A DNA stretch of 64,000 bases, from NCBI GenBank assembly GCA_934444365.1, contig CAKSCM010000010.1, positions 9,354 through 73,353 on the forward strand, read 5' to 3'. Under the pieces are notes generated by a model, which did no database searches, had not been told where the DNA came from, and was given only the letters and a program-made list of their open reading frames with translations. The stretch is from an uncultured Eubacteriales bacterium. Its GTDB lineage: Bacteria > Bacillota > Clostridia > Oscillospirales > Acutalibacteraceae. Positions 16,886 through 25,048 of this stretch are shown here, one piece after another. Every line of letters begins with the position of its first letter. Position 1 is the first letter of the stretch. A program made the position numbers and the translations under genes.

Positions 16886-18187
16886 ATGTTTGTAACTTCC
16901 AGTCTCGGGACAAATGAAAAGGGCCACCTTACAATAGGAGGAGCCGACGCGGTAGAGCTCGCGCAAAAATTCGGCACTCCGCTTTATGTGCTTGACGAGC
17001 GTACAATTAGGGGGCATTGCCGCGCGTTTTCCCGGTCGCTCACCGAGGATTACGCCGGAGACGGCCTTGTTCTTTACGCGAGCAAAGCCCTTGCCTGCAA
17101 GGAGCTTTACCGGATAATGAAGGATGAGGGCCTGGGCGTGGACGTTGTATCCGGCGGCGAGCTTTATACGGCGCTGAGCGTAGGCTTTCCTGCCGAAAAA
17201 ATTTATTTTCACGGCAACAACAAGACCGAGGAGGAATTACGCTATGCAATAAGCTCGGGAGTCGGTACCATAGTAATAGATAATCTGGAGGAGCTTGACA
17301 CCGTAGCCTCCCTTTCGGCGCACTCATCCGGGAAAACGGTCGAAATAATGCTCAGAATAAAGCCCGGAATAGATGCGCACACCCATGATTTTATCCGCAC
17401 CGGCCAGATCGACAGCAAATTCGGCTTCGCGCTCGAAACCGGCGAGGCCTTTGAGGCGGTAAAAAAGGCATTGTCGCTTGACGGGGTGTCGCTTGGCGGT
17501 GTTCACTGTCATATAGGCTCACAGATCTTCGAATACGAGCCCTTTGAGGCCGCTGCCGACACCATGCTCAGATTCATGCGGCTTGTCGCCGACAAAACCG
17601 GCCATACTCTTAAAAAGCTCGATCTCGGCGGAGGCTTCGGCATACGCTACCTTATAGGGGACGACGCAAAGCTTTACCGCTCCTTTATGTGCCGTCTTTC
17701 AAAGCGCATAAAGGCAACCTGCGACGAAACCGGCTTTCCCCTTCCCTATCTGCTTATCGAGCCCGGCCGCTCGATAGTCGGCCCGGCCGGAACCACCCTT
17801 TACACCGTCGGCGCCGTAAAGAACATTCCGAACATACGCACCTATGTTTTAGTCGACGGCGGAATGTGCGACAATCCGCGTTATACCCTTTACAAATCGC
17901 AATACACGGCGGCGATAGCGAACCGCGCCTTAGAAAATCCGGCAGGTCTTTTTACCATAGCCGGCCGCTGCTGCGAAAGCGGCGATTTAATTCAGGAAAA
18001 CGCACCGCTGCAAAGCTGCAAAAAGGGGGATATTCTCGCGGTATTTTGCACCGGCGCCTACAATTACTCCATGGCCTCGAATTACAACCGTTTTCCGAGA
18101 CCCGAAATGATAATGATAACAAACGGTGAGCCGAGGGTAATTATTAAAAGGGAAACCTACGAGGATATTATAAGAAACGATCTTTAA
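16886..18187 (+). CDS. lysA: Diaminopimelate decarboxylase
   Basis: PLP enzyme for the last step of lysine synthesis (meso-diaminopimelate to lysine). The PLP lysine is K67 in YASKALACKEL. Further signatures are HCHIGSQIF, the phosphate-binding LDLGGGFGIRY, EPGRSIVGPAG and the intersubunit catalytic CCESGD. At 433 residues it has the normal length. It follows engB by two bases and ends near a terminator. Confidence 0.96.
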   Translation: MFVTSSLGTNEKGHLTIGGADAVELAQKFGTPLYVLDERTIRGHCRAFSRSLTEDYAGDGLVLYASKALACKELYRIMKDEGLGVDVVSGGELYTALSVGFPAEKIYFHGNNKTEEELRYAISSGVGTIVIDNLEELDTVASLSAHSSGKTVEIMLRIKPGIDAHTHDFIRTGQIDSKFGFALETGEAFEAVKKALSLDGVSLGGVHCHIGSQIFEYEPFEAAADTMLRFMRLVADKTGHTLKKLDLGGGFGIRYLIGDDAKLYRSFMCRLSKRIKATCDETGFPLPYLLIEPGRSIVGPAGTTLYTVGAVKNIPNIRTYVLVDGGMCDNPRYTLYKSQYTAAIANRALENPAGLFTIAGRCCESGDLIQENAPLQSCKKGDILAVFCTGAYNYSMASNYNRFPRPEMIMITNGEPRVIIKRETYEDIIRNDL

Positions 18188-18275
18188 AAGCGGTTTACAA
18201 TGCCCGTCCGAAAAACAGCATAGTTTTCAATCCGAGCAAAACCATTCCCGAAAACCAAAAATAAAATTAAAACCG

Positions 18276-18312
18276 AAACCGACATGCGTTTTAATGTATG
18301 TCGGTTTTGTCT
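18276..18312 (+). terminator. Terminator after lysA
   Basis: AAACCGACAT (18276-18285) pairs with ATGTCGGTTT (18298-18307) around a 12-base loop, followed by a short T-rich stretch. It lies about 90 bases after the lysA stop. Nothing else recognisable lies between here and the cysK promoter. Confidence 0.65.
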
Positions 18313-18525
18313 TAGCTATACTATACAACAATATATTTATTTGTACGCCGCTGTCATTTAATCGCATAATAGCCGCGATATAGATGTTGCCGCACCTTCA
18401 GCACGGAATCACCCACAGTATTATAAATTCTCAGGCTTCAGAGTAAACCCGGACATATTTTAGCGGCAAATCCGTCATGTTAACAGGAATTAAAGCGAAA
18501 ACAATCCTGTTTTTCAAAAAAACAC

Positions 18526-18554
18526 TTGACAAACGGATTATAAGTGATTATAAT
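18526..18554 (+). promoter_or_regulatory. cysK promoter
   Basis: TTGACA (18526-18531) and TATAAT (18549-18554) are 17 bases apart, a near-perfect sigma-A promoter. The leader of about 180 bases to cysK shows no recognised riboswitch or T-box. Confidence 0.75.
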
Positions 18555-18577
18555 AACCTACATAACCGATAGGTTAT
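18553..18577 (+). promoter_or_regulatory. Palindromic operator, probable Rrf2-family site
   Basis: ATAACCTA (18553-18560) and TAGGTTAT (18570-18577) are perfect inverted arms around 9 bases. This 25-bp layout resembles IscR-type sites. It overlaps the end of the -10 box and the transcription start, a repressing position. An Rrf2 gene lies at 20054-20491. Binding is inferred. Confidence 0.55.
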
Positions 18578-18738
18578 GTTGATTATTGACGAAACAAGGT
18601 GCTGTTATATGCTTAAAATATTTTCCGCATTTCGATGTAGCAGGCCGTATTCACAATAAAAACTATATACAGCAATGCAGCATATGATTTAATCGGCAAC
18701 AGACAAATCGAAATAAATTTTAAAAGGGGTAACCGTAA

Positions 18739-19668
18739 ATGAAAACATATGATAAAATAACCGATCTTATAGGCAACACACCGCTTTTAAAGCTCAGCAA
18801 TTATATAAAAACCCATTCTTTAAAGGCTGATATCTACGCCAAGCTCGAATACTTCAATCCGGCCGGCAGCGTTAAGGACAGAATAGCCCGCGCCATGATA
18901 GACGACGCCGAGAAAAAAGGACTTTTGAAGCCCGGCTCGGTAATAATTGAGCCCACAAGCGGCAACACCGGTATAGGACTTGCGGCCGTTGCAGCCTCGC
19001 GCGGATACAAGGTGATACTTACAATGCCCGAGACCATGAGCATAGAACGCCGCAATCTCCTTAAGGCTTACGGCGCCGAGCTTGTTTTGACCGACGGCGC
19101 AAAGGGCATGAAGGGAGCAATCGAAAAGGCCGATGAGCTCGCCAAAAGCACCAAGGACAGCTTTATTCCCGGCCAGTTTGTAAACCCGGCCAACCCCGCC
19201 GCCCACATAGCGACGACCGGACCCGAAATCTGGAACGACACCGACGGAAAGGTCGACATTTTTGTGGCCGGCGTCGGCACCGGCGGAACCCTTTCGGGCG
19301 TCGGCAAATATTTAAAAGAAAAAAATCCGAATGTTAAGATAGTGGCCGTTGAGCCTGCCGGTTCTCCCGTGCTTTCAAAGGGCACTCCGGGCCCCCATAA
19401 AATTCAGGGCATAGGCGCCGGATTCGTTCCCGATACCCTTGACACCGCCATTTACGACGAAATAATAACGGTTGAAAACGAACAGGCCTTTGCCGCCGGA
19501 AGAGAGCTCGCAAGAAACGAAGGCGTGCTCGTCGGAATTTCCTCGGGCGCCGCCGTTTATGCCGCGAGCGTACTCGCCTCCCGCGAAGAAAACAAAGGCA
19601 AGCTTATAGTAGCCCTATTGCCGGACACCGGTGAAAGATACCTCTCCACCCCGATGTTCGCCGAATAA
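18739..19668 (+). CDS. cysK: Cysteine synthase A
   Basis: O-acetylserine sulfhydrylase of 309 residues making cysteine from O-acetylserine and sulfide. The PLP lysine is K46 in NPAGSVKDRIA; the substrate loop is EPTSGNTGIGLA and the phosphate loop is VGTGGTLSGVG. AAAGGGG precedes the start. It is monocistronic, with a consensus promoter, a palindromic operator at the start site and its own terminator. Control by sulfur or Fe-S status is inferred from the operator and the neighbouring Rrf2 gene. Confidence 0.96.
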   Translation: MKTYDKITDLIGNTPLLKLSNYIKTHSLKADIYAKLEYFNPAGSVKDRIARAMIDDAEKKGLLKPGSVIIEPTSGNTGIGLAAVAASRGYKVILTMPETMSIERRNLLKAYGAELVLTDGAKGMKGAIEKADELAKSTKDSFIPGQFVNPANPAAHIATTGPEIWNDTDGKVDIFVAGVGTGGTLSGVGKYLKEKNPNVKIVAVEPAGSPVLSKGTPGPHKIQGIGAGFVPDTLDTAIYDEIITVENEQAFAAGRELARNEGVLVGISSGAAVYAASVLASREENKGKLIVALLPDTGERYLSTPMFAE

Positions 19669-19784
19669 TCAAACGCCGGATGATTATATTTTGATTGATC
19701 ATCACATTCCGGTCGGAATTAAAACGGTAATTTTTTCGGCAAAGCAGTAAAATAAAGCCGTAAACCGGAAACAAACGACAAAGC

Positions 19785-19839
19785 AAAGCCGCAGATTCAA
19801 GAATTTAAAAGAATTTCAATCCGCGGCTTTTGTTTTTTT
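19785..19839 (+). terminator. cysK terminator
   Basis: AAAGCCGCAGATT (19785-19797) pairs with AATCCGCGGCTTT (19818-19830; one mismatch), followed by a TGTTTTTTT run. Confidence 0.8.
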
Positions 19840-20053
19840 GAGGCAAAATATATGTAATATACCAAACAGGGACAAATCGGTTTTGGTTAGCAAACAGCAA
19901 GGAACGAAAACAAAAAAAATACGTTTTGGCAAACACTCCGGAAAAATAACGACCCAAAAAGCGAATGCGCCGCCGACGGCCAAAAACCGTTAGGACAGCG
20001 CATTTATCGCGAACTATACTTTTTATTTTCATGTTGTTATCGGGGAAAAATTG
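19840..20053. other. Intergenic stretch between convergent cysK and rrf2
   Basis: About 210 bases without a supported gene. AATGCGC near 19960 and GCGCATT near 19998 are inverted arms around a smaller ACGGCC/CCGTTA pairing, so the rrf2 transcript end may be structured. There is no clear T run. Confidence 0.35.
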
Positions 20054-20491
20054 TTATATAATATAGTCGTTGGCATACTGCTCGCGCTGATTGTCAAGCA
20101 GATCCTGCAGCGTTATTCCGCTTAAATACTCGTTTATGACCCTTGACAGGCCTCGCCATACCGGCAATGTGGGGCATTCGCTGCTACGCGGACAGGCTGC
20201 CCCCTCCTCTTCTACGCAGGCCACAGGACAAAGCGAACCCTCGGTGATTTCGAGAATATCCTTAACCGTGTATTTTTCGGGGGATTTCGCAAGCCTGTAA
20301 CCGCCCTGAAAGCCGCGGTTGGTCAGCAAAAAGCCCGACCGGCTGAGTGCGGGAGTTATCTGCTCGAGATATTTTTTGGAGATTCCCTGCCGCTCGGATA
20401 CATCGCGCAAGGCTACATACGAATCGCCCTGATGCTCGGCAAGATCTATCATCATTCGCAAAGCATACCGACCTTTTGTCGAAATACGCAT
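20054..20491 (-). CDS. Rrf2 family transcriptional regulator, IscR/CymR-like
   Basis: A 145-residue winged-helix regulator opening MRISTKGRYALRMMIDLAEH, the Rrf2 signature. Four cysteines lie in the loop after the DNA-binding domain: C88, C92, C100 and C106. Three of these have roughly IscR-like spacing, so it may carry a [2Fe-2S] cluster; CymR regulators lack them. Its promoter contains an imperfect dyad between -35 and -10, suggesting autoregulation, and the cysK promoter contains a similar palindrome. Neighbours (cysK, nadA, mnmA) all concern sulfur or Fe-S chemistry. Whether it is an IscR or a CymR functionally is not settled. Confidence 0.9.
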   Translation of the reverse strand: MRISTKGRYALRMMIDLAEHQGDSYVALRDVSERQGISKKYLEQITPALSRSGFLLTNRGFQGGYRLAKSPEKYTVKDILEITEGSLCPVACVEEEGAACPRSSECPTLPVWRGLSRVINEYLSGITLQDLLDNQREQYANDYII

Positions 20492-20520
20492 ATTTTAAGA
20501 CCCCTTCCGTTAATACCTTA

Positions 20521-20549
20521 ATAATACCATATATTTAGTAGGTTTTCAA
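20521..20549 (-). promoter_or_regulatory. rrf2 promoter with internal dyad
   Basis: TTGAAA (20549-20544) and TATTAT (20526-20521) are 17 bases apart on the minus strand. The spacer reads ACCTACTAAATATATGG and, with flanks, forms an ACC...GGT imperfect palindrome sharing ACCTAC with the cysK operator. Confidence 0.6.
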
Positions 20550-20622
20550 GGGGCATGTAAAAATAAATAAAAACGATCAGAGCCGCGAGGCCTTGAACGA
20601 AACCGAAAAGGAGATTTTAAAT

Positions 20623-21540
20623 ATGACCGTTGTACAAATGCTTGAGGAAATTAAAAGGCTGAAAAAAGAAAAAAATATCTGCATACTCGCCCATGCCTAT
20701 CAGCGACAGGACATATGGGAGGTTGCCGATTATATAGGCGATTCCTTCGGGCTGAGCGTAGAGGCCTCTAAAACCGACGCCGACACGGTTATAATGTGCG
20801 GAGTGCGTTTCATGGCCGAAACGGTTAAAATCCTCTCTCCCGAAAAGAATGTTTACCTTGCCAATCCCCTGGCCGGCTGCCCCATGGCCGAGCAGATGGA
20901 CGTCGATATCATCTCGCAAATGAAGCAGTCGCTTCCCGATTACGCCGTGGTCGCTTACATCAACACCACCTCCGAGCTTAAAACGGTGTGTGACGTGTGC
21001 GTTACCTCGTCGTCGGCCGTAAAGATAATCAGCCGCATGCCACAGAATAAAATACTCTTTATCCCCGACTGCAACCTCGGCAGCTACATTGCAAAGAGTC
21101 TGCCCGAAAAAGAGGTAAAGCTTGTACACGGCGGCTGTCCGACCCATGTAAGGATAAGTGTAAAAGACGTTGAAAAGGCTCGTGCCGCCCATCCCGACGC
21201 CGAGCTGCTTGTTCATCCGGAGTGCATTCCCGAGGTCACTGAAAGGGCCGATTTTGTCGGCAGCACGACCGAGATTATGTCCTACGCCGAAAAGGGAGAC
21301 AAAAAGGAATATATTATAGGAACCGAAAACAGCATTGTGGAGCATTTGCAGTTTTCCTGCCCGGATAAAAGCTTTTACCCCCTTTCAAAGGATTGCGTAT
21401 GCCATAATATGTTCGCCACAACGCTGTCGGACGTTTATCGCTGCGTAAAGGGTATAGGCGGAGAGAAAATCGAGCTTGACAGCGAGGTTGCCGCCGGAGC
21501 CAAGCGATGCATTGACGAAATGCTGAGGTTGGGCAAATGA
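20623..21540 (+). CDS. nadA: Quinolinate synthase
   Basis: A [4Fe-4S] enzyme condensing iminoaspartate with dihydroxyacetone phosphate to quinolinate in de novo NAD synthesis. From the ATG at 20623 (GGAG nine bases upstream) it has 305 residues; an upstream TTG has no such site. Conserved segments are ILAHAYQRQD, GDSFGLS, the cysteines in MCGVRFMAET, VHPEC and KDCVCHNM, and PDCNLGSY. Unlike many operons, nadB and nadC are not adjacent. The mnmA start overlaps its stop (ATGA). Confidence 0.95.
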   Translation: MTVVQMLEEIKRLKKEKNICILAHAYQRQDIWEVADYIGDSFGLSVEASKTDADTVIMCGVRFMAETVKILSPEKNVYLANPLAGCPMAEQMDVDIISQMKQSLPDYAVVAYINTTSELKTVCDVCVTSSSAVKIISRMPQNKILFIPDCNLGSYIAKSLPEKEVKLVHGGCPTHVRISVKDVEKARAAHPDAELLVHPECIPEVTERADFVGSTTEIMSYAEKGDKKEYIIGTENSIVEHLQFSCPDKSFYPLSKDCVCHNMFATTLSDVYRCVKGIGGEKIELDSEVAAGAKRCIDEMLRLGK

Positions 21541-22646
21541 GCAAAGCGCTCATTGCAATGAGCGGCGGAGTGGACTCGAGCGTCGCCGCCCTTTTGACAA
21601 AGCAAAGCGGATATGAGTGCGTCGGCGCCACGATGAGGCTTTTTGACAACTCCGACATAGGGCTCACCCGTGAGCACACCTGCTGCTCGCTTGACGACGT
21701 CGAGGATGCAAGAAGCGTCGCCTTTTCCCTCGGGATACCGTATTACGTTTTCAATTTTTCCGATCGGTTTAAAAAAGATGTAATAGACCGGTTTATTTAC
21801 GCTTATGAGCACGGCTGGACCCCGAACCCCTGTATCGACTGCAACCGTTTTCTTAAATTCGACAAATTCTACACCAGAGCAATGGAGATCGGTTGCGACT
21901 ATGTTGTTACCGGACATTACGCCGTAATAGAAAAGCCGAATGCCGATTGCGACCGTTATACCCTTAAAAGGCCGACCGACAGGCTTAAGGATCAAACCTA
22001 TGTGCTTTATTCCATGACCCAGGAGCAGCTTGCTCACACGCTGTTTCCTTTGGGCCGGACCGACAAGCAGGAAACCAGAAAAATAGCCGAGCAATACGGT
22101 TTTATAAACGCCGCCAAGCATGACAGTCAGGACATCTGCTTTGTTCAAAACGGCAGCTATGCCGATTTTATCGAGGAATACACGGGAAAGCACTATCCGC
22201 AGGGTAATTTCGTCGATAAATCCGGCAGGATTTTAGGCCGGCATAACGGAATTATCCGCTACACGGTAGGCCAGCGAAAGGGACTCGGAATATCATCCGA
22301 GCGTCCGCTTTATGTGTGCTCGGTCGATCCGGTAAAAAACGAGGTGTGTCTCGGCGGTAATGAAGATCTTTTTACCGATACCGTTTACGCCGAGGATGTT
22401 AATTTTATATCGATTCCAAAGCTTGACGGCCATATAAGGGTCACGGCGGCGGTAAGATATCACGGAAGGGAGCTGCCGGCCGACGTTTATCCGACCGAAA
22501 AGGGCATAAAGCTTATTTTCGATTCGCCGCAAAGGGCGGTCACCGCCGGTCAGGCAGTGGTTATGTACGACGGCGAAACCGTTGTAGGCGGAGGAACCAT
22601 TGTACATACGGAAAATTCCTATATTAAAACCGACAATACACAGTAA
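21537..22646 (+). CDS. mnmA: tRNA-specific 2-thiouridylase
   Basis: Makes 2-thiouridine at the wobble position U34 of Lys, Glu and Gln tRNAs, using sulfur relayed from a cysteine desulfurase. The PP-loop MSGGVDSSVAALL (8-20) binds ATP. The catalytic cysteines are C99 in NPCIDC and the Cys in DSQDICFVQNG (about 202). At 369 residues it has the usual size. It overlaps nadA by four bases, so the two are translated together. The desulfurase partner is not in this window. Confidence 0.96.
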   Translation: MSKALIAMSGGVDSSVAALLTKQSGYECVGATMRLFDNSDIGLTREHTCCSLDDVEDARSVAFSLGIPYYVFNFSDRFKKDVIDRFIYAYEHGWTPNPCIDCNRFLKFDKFYTRAMEIGCDYVVTGHYAVIEKPNADCDRYTLKRPTDRLKDQTYVLYSMTQEQLAHTLFPLGRTDKQETRKIAEQYGFINAAKHDSQDICFVQNGSYADFIEEYTGKHYPQGNFVDKSGRILGRHNGIIRYTVGQRKGLGISSERPLYVCSVDPVKNEVCLGGNEDLFTDTVYAEDVNFISIPKLDGHIRVTAAVRYHGRELPADVYPTEKGIKLIFDSPQRAVTAGQAVVMYDGETVVGGGTIVHTENSYIKTDNTQ

Positions 22647-22669
22647 TCGGCAACGCCTTAAAACCGAAT

Positions 22670-22701
22670 CCCCCGCACCGTTTTTTGTTACGGTACGGGG
22701 G
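22670..22701. terminator. Hairpin between convergent mnmA and the GH92 gene
   Basis: CCCCCGCACCG (22670-22680) and CGGTACGGGGG (22691-22701) pair over 11 positions with one wobble or mismatch. The T-richness afterwards is modest, so terminator strength is uncertain. Confidence 0.6.
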
Positions 22702-22795
22702 ACTGATTTATTTAGTATACAAAACACATGTGTTTCTTGGACCGAACGACCCGGGGTGTGTTTTACCGTGAGCCGTATTCGTTAAAAGATAAGCC

Positions 22796-25021
22796 TTAAA
22801 GCAGGCCTTTTTCCTTTATAACGGAATAGGGCAGCGAATCGGCCGAATAATCCTCATGAGGCGCAATACTGCTCATGTCGAATACGAGCCTTCCGCCCTT
22901 TTTGATATCGGAATGGTTGAGGTAGGTACGGTGAATCTCGACCGAATTTTCCCTCATCGCCGAAATGTAGATGTTCTCGTCGGAATTATCGGGTGCCTCT
23001 ATTACATAATCGACACCGCTGTCGGCGTGAATGGTGCACTTTTTAACCGCCGGAGAACCTATAACATACTGGTCAACGCCCGGGCAGACAGGATAAAATC
23101 CCATAGCCGAGAACACGACCCAGCCGCCGGCGCTTCCGTTATCCTCATCGCCCGGGTAACCGAACTCGTCGCTGCCGAAAAGCTCTCTGAGCGCACGTCT
23201 TACCCAATAAGCCGTCTTATCCTTAACGCCCATGCAGGAATATATATACGGGATATGGAAGCTCGGCTGATTCGACAAGGCGCACTGGCCGAAATCGACG
23301 GCCGCCATCTCGGTCATCTCGTGAATTTCGGTATCATAACCGTACGGGGTGTAGTAAGGGGGAGTCGAGAACAGCTCGTCAAGCTTTTCGGTCATGGCGT
23401 CGCGGCCGCCCATTGCGTCGGCCATCCCGAGCAGGTCATGATAAACCGCAAAGCTGTTCTGCCAGGACGAACCCTCGCAATAATCCCAGCCCCAGTCAAA
23501 GCTGGTCCAGTCGTCGCGCATCTTGCCCTCGGCGTTTTTAGCCCTCATCAGGCCGTTTGCCTTATCAAGAAGATTCTTGTAATTCTTGCTGCGCTTGTAA
23601 TATTCCTTGGCAATATCATCCTTGCCGAGATGCTCAGCCACCCGTGCTATGCAAAAATCGCCGTATGCATAGTCGAGGGTCTTGTTTACGCTTTCCTTAA
23701 CGCCGGAGGTCACATATCCGCGCTCGAGGTACTCCTCTATTCCCTCGCGGCCGTGAATATGCTCCTCGCTTTTTGTGTTGGCGTGCTTTATCATGCCCGA
23801 AAGCATTTTTTCTATCTTTGCCTTATCGGTCACAACACCCTTGACAACGGCGTCGGCAAATACGGCGTCGATCATGGTGCCGGGCATATATCCGAGCTCG
23901 CCTATCGACAGCCATTTCGGAAGCCAGCCGCTCTCATCGTAATAATTAAGAAAACCGTCGATAAACTCGGCGTATTTATCCGAAAGGATAAGCGAATAAA
24001 GGGGATAAACGGTCTTGTAGGTATCCCAAAAGCCGTTATCGGTATACATGGTACCCTCGGATATTCCGCCGGTAATGCTGTTAAAATGAACCGGCTTGCC
24101 GTCGGCGTTTATCTCATAAAAAACGCGAGGGAAAAGCAGCATGCGGTAAAGTGATGAATAGAATGTACGCATAAGCTCGTCGTTATCGGTCTCGATCTCA
24201 AGCTTGGAGAGATATTTTTCCCACTCACACTGTGCGTCGGCCTTGTACTGCTCGCGGTCGCTGCCGAAAAGCTCAGCTTTAAAATTAATCTCAAGTTGAT
24301 CGTATCCTATAAACGAGGTCATAAGCTTGTAATTGACATCATGACGTCCGTCGTCCTTAAACGCAATGCTTACCGAAGTACCGTCGCCGGTCACGGCAGC
24401 GGTCTTATCGCCGTCATAATCCTTTATCACGGTCTTTTCGAGGTCGAATTCGCGGTCGAACTCAAAAACAAAGTACTCGGCGTAGCTATCCGGCGCAGGA
24501 ACGACCCTTGCCCTTGTATATCCTACAACACGGCGCTTTTCCGGCTCGATCTTTATGCTCGCTTCCATTCCGCTGACATTGCATATAAGGAAACGCTGGG
24601 TACGTCCGGTGTTGTCCCATGTTCCGTGGCCAACCGCACCGCGAAGGGTCGGTACAAGGTCCAGCGTGCTCCTGTACTGCATAAAACGCACATTCATGTA
24701 ATAAGGAGTCATGACCGTCTCATTCGGACGGTAGCCGCTTCTGCGATTGTAATCGAAATACACCCTGTCTCCGCTTGTGGTCATAAAGGCGATTTCGCCG
24801 TAATCGCCTACCCAGGGGCTGGGCTGATGGGTAAGACGTATTCCGGTAGTGAGCATGGACGAGGGGCTGTAATACCAGCCCTCGGTGCCTATACCGTTGG
24901 TTTCAAGCGAAAATGACGACATTCCGAACGGCATACCGGTTATCGGCAGAATATTTCCGTTTGAGAAGGTAAAATGATTGGCCGTTCCCTGTTTTACGTT
25001 TACATAATCGACATAATTCAT
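22796..25021 (-). CDS. GH92 family alpha-mannosidase-like protein with Gln at the acid position
   Basis: A 741-residue glycosidase with the GH92 layout: an N-terminal beta-sandwich (1-250) and a C-terminal (alpha/alpha)6 barrel. GH92 enzymes are calcium-dependent inverting exo-alpha-mannosidases. The acid motif, normally G-N-E-P-S, reads SNQPSFHIPY, with Q585 where the proton-donating Glu is expected (codon CAG, 23269-23267). The base motif GDEDNGSAGGW keeps D625 and D627. This suggests either a substrate whose leaving group needs no acid, such as mannosyl phosphate, or reduced activity. No signal peptide is seen. GGAGG precedes the ATG. It is the last gene of the GH28-GH38-GH92 operon. Confidence 0.9.
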   Translation of the reverse strand: MNYVDYVNVKQGTANHFTFSNGNILPITGMPFGMSSFSLETNGIGTEGWYYSPSSMLTTGIRLTHQPSPWVGDYGEIAFMTTSGDRVYFDYNRRSGYRPNETVMTPYYMNVRFMQYRSTLDLVPTLRGAVGHGTWDNTGRTQRFLICNVSGMEASIKIEPEKRRVVGYTRARVVPAPDSYAEYFVFEFDREFDLEKTVIKDYDGDKTAAVTGDGTSVSIAFKDDGRHDVNYKLMTSFIGYDQLEINFKAELFGSDREQYKADAQCEWEKYLSKLEIETDNDELMRTFYSSLYRMLLFPRVFYEINADGKPVHFNSITGGISEGTMYTDNGFWDTYKTVYPLYSLILSDKYAEFIDGFLNYYDESGWLPKWLSIGELGYMPGTMIDAVFADAVVKGVVTDKAKIEKMLSGMIKHANTKSEEHIHGREGIEEYLERGYVTSGVKESVNKTLDYAYGDFCIARVAEHLGKDDIAKEYYKRSKNYKNLLDKANGLMRAKNAEGKMRDDWTSFDWGWDYCEGSSWQNSFAVYHDLLGMADAMGGRDAMTEKLDELFSTPPYYTPYGYDTEIHEMTEMAAVDFGQCALSNQPSFHIPYIYSCMGVKDKTAYWVRRALRELFGSDEFGYPGDEDNGSAGGWVVFSAMGFYPVCPGVDQYVIGSPAVKKCTIHADSGVDYVIEAPDNSDENIYISAMRENSVEIHRTYLNHSDIKKGGRLVFDMSSIAPHEDYSADSLPYSVIKEKGLL

Positions 25022-25048
25022 GATAAAAAGACTTCCTCCTGTTTTGCC

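Noticed and set aside
19805..20032. 75-residue minus-strand frame between cysK and rrf2
   Set aside because: Arg/Phe-rich, no ribosome site, and it runs through the cysK terminator.
22856..24154. 432-residue plus-strand frame antisense to the GH92 gene
   Set aside because: The GH92 gene has family motifs and a ribosome site; the antisense frame has neither.
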